Below are positions 21,263 to 24,611 of a DNA stretch of 24,611 nucleotides, in pieces. A model generated the notes under the pieces. The model was not told the origin of the DNA, ran no database searches, and was given only the letters and a program-made list of their open reading frames with translations. Within the stretch, counting starts at the first letter, position 1; each line of letters begins with the position of its first letter. The stretch covers positions 1 to 24,611 of IMG/VR virus record IMGVR_UViG_3300025317_000011; one strand, given 5' to 3'. Source of the stretch: a virus. Both the position numbers and the translations under genes were made by a program.

Positions 21263-23265
21263 TATTTTGTTGAGTTCATACCCATTTTATTCTGATTTTT
21301 AGCAAAATATTCATCCAATCTTTGCTTCATTTCCCCGCCATTTTCCGCCATCAGCATTGAAATGCAGTACCTGGTAGCATCGCAATTACTTACCATTATT
21401 CCATTTGCGAGATACATACCACTTTTCGTTTTCAGATTGTAAACGGGTACGCGACCAACGTAACGCTTTCTGACGACAGTTGAGATGGCAGAATCTACCT
21501 CTCTCTGGGTATTTTGTGAAGTATTTTTTTCTGCATAAGTCGCATTTTCGCTCAATAATCGGTCTGTTGTACATGAAATGGGCATTTTGCAACCCCAATT
21601 CTCTCCTACGTTTTTTACCGGTTGGAGTTTTAGACCATTGAGAGGCCAATTCAATAATTGTTTTAATGTTCTCTCTAGCCCACTCGCGCTTTTCTTTCGT
21701 CCAATGATGATGAGCGTGTTCGCCGCGCTCCATAATCCCAAGATTACTAATTGAATTATTGAGGGGATTGCCGTCAATATGATGAACAATGAATCCTTTA
21801 GGCACCTCTCCATTTTTCTTTCGCCAAATATATCTATGTAATCTCTCTCTCTTGCCTCTAAAAGTCGCTTTATTGCCGAGATAATAACTCCTTTCAACCC
21901 ATTTAGGACTGTTTGGATATCTAGTCCAGCCGATACCATCATAAATATTTTTTTCTTTTTCCATACAACATCATCATAACGCAATGTGTCTATATCAATC
22001 AATCCTCTGTTAGTTAGTACGGGATGATTGGGTGTGGCAATTAACTTTTCTTCTGCCACTTCGTACTCGTAAACATTTTCAGTTCCGGTTTTCGTGCCAA
22101 TTTCTTCAATTTTTTTACCATTTACGATAGTTCCGGCAACAAAACACATATGATCTGCGCGCTTTATCGGTTTCTCGTTGGCATTCCGATTATCTTTTTC
22201 TTCATCGTACGAATAACTCTCCAGTTCGGCAATAAGATTTATACATCGCTTATGGATTTTTAATTTGCCGGTCTTAAATAATTCCTGAATTTTGCTTATG
22301 CCGGCTTCTACGCTCCCTTTGCCTTTCGCTACCTCCCTGACATTTACTCGTTTGCGATTCAATTCTTCAATAGCCGCCGGATTTTCCGGATCGGGATATA
22401 CCGCTTCAAAACTGCAGCCAGCTACATACTCGGCTATCTGAATATCGGTCTTTTCCGTCTTGTACCATTCATTTGAAACAAAAAATCTATCACCATCAGA
22501 ATAAATCTCCGCCACTGCCGCTGGATTTCTATATCCGAAGTCTACACCGGCGTATCGTTTGAATGATTTGGGCACCAGATTATCATCTTCATATAAATGC
22601 AAAGCGCGACTAAATCCTTTATAAACCAGTCCGGTTGTCTTTGTGAACTCTGCCAGATATTCCTGACTAAATCTATCCTCTGGCAATGTCTCCTTGGCAG
22701 CATTCAGCTCATCTACCGGCAAATAAGGATTGTCATAACTCGTAAAATGAAATGTTTTAAACTCTCGGTCTTTCAATTCAAGATTGCATAAATCAAAAAA
22801 ATGATTAAAACCCTTGGGCGTACTGGAAAATATGGCAATTCCTTGTCTATCAGTAAGAGTAGGCCTTAAAATCTCATGCCAATTAATCCAAAAATTTCGC
22901 ATTGTCGCCACTTCATCCAAGACGAGCAAATCAAATGCTTGACCGCGTAAATTCTCTACGCTTTCCCATCCACGGAGAACTATCAGACTCTCACCGCCCT
23001 TTAATGTTCTGGTCCGTATTTCCAGTCTTGCTTCGTTGGTATCAATGATCGCTCCCAATAATTCCTTCTTTAGGAATTCCCACATAATATCGCGGGCTTG
23101 CTGATAGTTATTGGCAATATAGGCGATCCTACTGGGTTTGGCAATCGCCACGCCTTTGATTTCCTCGGCATCTAATGAAGTTTTACCCCAGCGCCGACCG
23201 CAGCGAAATACTCTGAATCTATGCTTGTCCTTTGCTATCTGGCTTTGAGTTGGATGTAATATCAT
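21262..23265 (-). CDS. terL: Large terminase subunit interrupted by an intein, 667 aa precursor
   Basis: The packaging motor ATPase-nuclease. Walker A CGRRWGKTS at residues 22-30, Walker B LLVLDE at about 113-118, coupling motif FSSTPKG at about 146-152, and RNase H-like nuclease Asp residues D242 (GVDFGY) and D292 (YPDPENP). The third nuclease motif is split: DHM at 371-373 is followed by the intein (374-627), then CDATRYCISML. Removal of the intein gives a 413-residue terminase with DHMCDATRY restored, so activity should need protein splicing. The start overlaps the small-terminase-like gene by 47 bases. The frame is open through the intein although most of it is also read in the -1 frame as an HNH gene. 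Confidence 0.92.
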   Translation of the reverse strand: MILHPTQSQIAKDKHRFRVFRCGRRWGKTSLDAEEIKGVAIAKPSRIAYIANNYQQARDIMWEFLKKELLGAIIDTNEARLEIRTRTLKGGESLIVLRGWESVENLRGQAFDLLVLDEVATMRNFWINWHEILRPTLTDRQGIAIFSSTPKGFNHFFDLCNLELKDREFKTFHFTSYDNPYLPVDELNAAKETLPEDRFSQEYLAEFTKTTGLVYKGFSRALHLYEDDNLVPKSFKRYAGVDFGYRNPAAVAEIYSDGDRFFVSNEWYKTEKTDIQIAEYVAGCSFEAVYPDPENPAAIEELNRKRVNVREVAKGKGSVEAGISKIQELFKTGKLKIHKRCINLIAELESYSYDEEKDNRNANEKPIKRADHMCFVAGTIVNGKKIEEIGTKTGTENVYEYEVAEEKLIATPNHPVLTNRGLIDIDTLRYDDVVWKKKKIFMMVSAGLDIQTVLNGLKGVIISAIKRLLEARERDYIDIFGERKMERCLKDSLFIILTAIPSIIQLVILGLWSAANTLIIIGRKKSASGLERTLKQLLNWPLNGLKLQPVKNVGENWGCKMPISCTTDRLLSENATYAEKNTSQNTQREVDSAISTVVRKRYVGRVPVYNLKTKSGMYLANGIMVSNCDATRYCISMLMAENGGEMKQRLDEYFAKNQNKMGMNSTK
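21385..22146 (-). other. Intein in the large terminase nuclease motif, 254 aa
   Basis: Terminase residues 374-627. Block A is CFVAGTIVNGKKIEEIG with Cys1 as nucleophile. Block B contains KLIATPNHPVL with the conserved His. Block F is VYNLKTKSGMYLANG. Block G ends IMVSN followed by Cys+1 of the extein; the penultimate residue is Ser rather than the usual His. Residues between about 434 and 590 have no endonuclease motif in this frame because the homing nuclease is encoded in the -1 frame over the same bases. The splicing parts alone add up to roughly 100-130 residues, a mini-intein size. Insertion splits the DHxxDAxRY nuclease motif, a highly conserved site typical for intein homing. Confidence 0.9.
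21386..21964 (-). CDS. HNH homing endonuclease nested in the intein, -1 frame, 192 aa
   Basis: The frame is -1 relative to terL. It opens with ATG at 21964 (inside the terL GTA TGG codons), nine bases after an in-frame TGA, and ends with TAA at 21386-21388, one base before the intein boundary. The protein has RLHRYIWRKKNGEVPKGF, then VHHIDGNPLNN (H61, H62, D64, N66, N70), SNLGIMERGEHAHHH, and a four-Cys zinc finger C141, C144, C159, C163 (CDLC...CHLNC). These are hallmarks of phage HNH homing nucleases. No strong ribosome binding site precedes the ATG. The likely role is cutting intein-less terL genes to spread the intein. Expression by slippage at the A7 run is an alternative to independent initiation. 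Confidence 0.88.
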   Translation of the reverse strand: MEKEKNIYDGIGWTRYPNSPKWVERSYYLGNKATFRGKRERLHRYIWRKKNGEVPKGFIVHHIDGNPLNNSISNLGIMERGEHAHHHWTKEKREWARENIKTIIELASQWSKTPTGKKRRRELGLQNAHFMYNRPIIERKCDLCRKKYFTKYPERGRFCHLNCRQKALRWSRTRLQSENEKWYVSRKWNNGK

Positions 23266-23527
23266 GTTTTTCCGCTACCTCTTGCGAGATTTGAACCACT
23301 AAAGGTTTGTCGGGATTGCCCTCTAATTGCTGAGGAGGATTTCCTTCGGCCATACGGTAACGTAATTCGGGTGCTATTTTTTTGAGAAATTCCTCTTTTT
23401 CTTTATCCGACATTTCTATAAATTTTTTTCTATCATAATCTTTCAATCCTCCTTTAGGACGACCGCTCGGATTTCCAGATTGTCCTGGCTTGAATCTAGT
23501 ATCTGGAGATGGATTAGAATTTGACAT
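23219..23527 (-). CDS. Small terminase-like protein with DUF5681 motif, 102 aa
   Basis: The N-terminus has FKPGQSGNPSGRPKGG (about 12-27), the hallmark of DUF5681 proteins usually encoded just before large terminases, followed by a helical stretch (DYDRKKFIEMSDKEKEEFLK) and a polar tail. It overlaps the HNH gene upstream (14 bases) and terL downstream (47 bases). The position suggests it is the DNA-recognition (small) terminase subunit or a partner of it, although it lacks an obvious helix-turn-helix and is shorter than most. ATG at 23527. Confidence 0.68.
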   Translation of the reverse strand: MSNSNPSPDTRFKPGQSGNPSGRPKGGLKDYDRKKFIEMSDKEKEEFLKKIAPELRYRMAEGNPPQQLEGNPDKPLVVQISQEVAEKHDITSNSKPDSKGQA

Positions 23528-23966
23528 TTTCGTGATTTTTTCCTGTTAGCAGGATTTTTTCTTGGTGAGGACAAATTCTTCCGTCCCATTTGCCAAATTG
23601 ACAGTTATGGCAAAGTGACTGATATCTATTTACTGGAAATTTTTCTACAAAGATTATTTTATAATATAAATCTTTACTGATTAATTTTCTTTTCCTACCG
23701 TATTTCATCTTATCTAAATAACCATCATTATAAATATGATCTATTGTCATGAATTTGGGTTCATTTTCGCCACAACAGACACAAATCCATCCATAATGAT
23801 CAAAAACCTGTTTACGATAACCAGCTCTTAAACTATTTATTCTTTTATTAGTACAATCTTTACAAGATTTTCTTAATCGCCTATTTTGATCTGTTCTAAC
23901 AGCAAATCGCTCTAAAGTTTTTTCTTCATTGCATTGACTACATTTTTGTTTTTCAATTTTAGGCAT
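23514..23966 (-). CDS. HNH endonuclease beside terminase, 150 aa
   Basis: Zinc-supported HNH protein. Four Cys (C9, C12, C35, C38) make an N-terminal zinc ribbon. The nuclease core has CVCC (C62-C65), IDHI (D76, H77), and SLCHNCQ (C119, H120, N121, C122), matching the beta-beta-alpha metal fold. It is encoded immediately before the small-terminase-like gene, where HNH proteins of HK97-type phages assist terminase cutting during packaging, so a packaging role is as plausible as homing. It overlaps the next gene by 14 bases. Confidence 0.82.
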   Translation of the reverse strand: MPKIEKQKCSQCNEEKTLERFAVRTDQNRRLRKSCKDCTNKRINSLRAGYRKQVFDHYGWICVCCGENEPKFMTIDHIYNDGYLDKMKYGRKRKLISKDLYYKIIFVEKFPVNRYQSLCHNCQFGKWDGRICPHQEKILLTGKNHENVKF

Positions 23967-23973
23967 ACATTTA

Positions 23974-24384
23974 TTATATCACAAATTTCCTAATTAAAGT
24001 CCGCACTTGATATTTTGTAATTCCCAGTTGATACAACGAACTTGACAAATTATCCGATAACTCGTCCAAGCATTCCTTAGCCGCCTTTGCTCCCAGCGCC
24101 TTACTAACAAACTTCCATTGATTGGCATATGCTTCAATCTCTTGTGTTTGTCGGAATTCCTTATTGTTTATATATTTCAACCACCATAATTCGGGATTAT
24201 TACTTTGTTGTTTCGCGTGGATTTCCTCATGGAACATTATATCCGCCGGAATATCATTACCTCTAGGATTATACAATTTCTTCCCCCAAGGAAACAATGG
24301 TTGATATTCTGGTGAGTCTATGGGGAAATGTTGTCTTAATTCCCGTGCATTCGGTGGCCAATCCTTAATAATCTCAAAGTTCAT
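23974..24384 (-). CDS. Small putative zinc metallopeptidase, 136 aa
   Basis: Contains HEEIH (H52, E53, H56), a zinc-peptidase signature, followed about 26 residues later by QEIEAYANQW with E82 or E84 as candidate third ligand, the spacing of gluzincins. The rest is helical, with a charged middle and a C-terminal basic tail. No signal peptide. ATG at 24384 overlaps the stop of the small zinc-ribbon gene (ATGA). A role could be trimming of a host or virion protein. A similar HExxH motif ends the 1062-residue polyvalent protein, but the two proteins are not alike in length or context. Confidence 0.62.
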   Translation of the reverse strand: MNFEIIKDWPPNARELRQHFPIDSPEYQPLFPWGKKLYNPRGNDIPADIMFHEEIHAKQQSNNPELWWLKYINNKEFRQTQEIEAYANQWKFVSKALGAKAAKECLDELSDNLSSSLYQLGITKYQVRTLIRKFVI

Positions 24385-24521
24385 TCTTTTGGTGGCGTGA
24401 AATTCTTTATTTGCTTAAGTTGGTTGTCTTTATTTTTAAGAATCTTGTACATCAAATTTCCACACTTATCGCATACATAATAATCATGCTTGGGGAATTT
24501 CTTGGTCTTGATTCTTTTCAT
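24381..24521 (-). CDS. Zinc-ribbon microprotein, 46 aa
   Basis: ATG at 24521, stop TGA at 24381-24383 overlapping the next ATG (ATGA). The 46-residue basic protein has CDKC near residue 17 (YVCDKCGNLMYKIL), a single Cys pair with Lys-rich flanks on both sides; it probably needs a partner or dimer for a full zinc site. It is another of the Cys-pair microproteins that recur at both ends of the window. Confidence 0.58.
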   Translation of the reverse strand: MKRIKTKKFPKHDYYVCDKCGNLMYKILKNKDNQLKQIKNFTPPKE

Positions 24522-24528
24522 ATCTTTT

Positions 24529-24611
24529 CTATTTTCCGCACACCGCTTGAAGATTGGCAACCGTCTTACTCATTTCCGCGATCTGATTAATATATGGAGT
24601 CAAATCCGTAG
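24529..24611 (-). CDS. C-terminal fragment of an unknown protein (partial, starts beyond window)
   Basis: An open minus-strand frame runs from the right window edge to TAG at 24529-24531 and gives 26 residues, TDLTPYINQIAEMSKTVANL then QAVCGK. It looks helical. The gene extends beyond the window, so nothing more can be said. Confidence 0.45.
   Translation of the reverse strand, partial: TDLTPYINQIAEMSKTVANLQAVCGK

Noticed and set aside
21386-21964. The out-of-frame HNH might be a sequencing artefact of an in-frame intein endonuclease
   Set aside because: Two opposite indels would be needed, and both the terL frame and the HNH frame are cleanly open with proper ends. It cannot be fully excluded because one end lies at an A7 run, so it is listed as the main refuting test.
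21385-22146. Group I or II intron instead of an intein
   Set aside because: The terL frame is open across the insertion and shows protein splicing blocks with Cys1, the block B His and the Asn-Cys junction; no intron core was seen.
1-24611. CRISPR array, tRNA genes, insertion sequences
   Set aside because: I saw no evenly spaced direct repeats, no cloverleaf with a T-loop, and no transposase. The coding repeats at 5170-5235 (TSTIAG) are within a protein gene.
1-24611. TGA recoded as glycine (Gracilibacteria/SR1 code)
   Set aside because: Many genes end in TGA overlapping the next ATG, and no conserved protein is interrupted by TGA.

Overview
The window is a contiguous piece of a double-stranded DNA phage genome, or a prophage. 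It is tightly packed and moderately AT-rich. Almost all genes lie on the minus strand and read, right to left, as a virion and packaging programme: small zinc-ribbon genes, an HNH nuclease, a small terminase-like protein, an intein-containing large terminase, a glycosyltransferase, portal, scaffold, major capsid protein, adaptor, a tail-hub-like protein and ejection-type proteins, then fibre-like proteins and finally lysis genes (papain-like peptidase, amidase, small membrane proteins). No tape-measure, sheath or tail-tube gene is visible, and large ejection/polyvalent-type proteins are present, so a short-tailed (podovirus-like) virion is the best inference.

The host is unknown. Several proteins carry Thr/Ser-Thr-rich repeats with motifs such as LGIGTTTPG and TSTFAGG. 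I associate these with surface proteins of Patescibacteria (CPR, Parcubacteria-like), so an episymbiont phage is a reasonable inference but is not proven. TGA is used as an ordinary stop (many ATGA gene overlaps), which argues against the TGA=Gly code of Gracilibacteria/SR1.

Layout: 1-705, five tiny plus-strand genes (zinc ribbons and a membrane peptide) in an overlapping operon. 704-1173, a convergent non-coding junction with a probable structured RNA and strong terminator hairpins. 1174-3851, HNH nuclease and lysis/membrane genes. 3851-7268, exported or fibre-like proteins. 7300-7602, an isolated plus-strand pair of membrane microproteins behind a good promoter whose predicted transcript is leaderless. 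7592-14655, ejection, tail and connector genes. 14731-16074, membrane-anchored collagen-like genes. 16174-18545, capsid and scaffold with their own promoter, plus two accessory genes. 18598-24611, portal, glycosyltransferase, terminase, nucleases and small genes.

The most striking feature is in the large terminase. An intein (21385-22146) interrupts the last catalytic motif of its nuclease domain (DHM|CDATRY). Inside the intein, a complete 192-residue HNH endonuclease is encoded in the -1 frame, ending one base before the intein boundary. The host frame stays open throughout, so the same DNA encodes an intein core in one frame and a homing nuclease in another. A run of seven A residues at the nuclease start offers a possible slippage route between frames.
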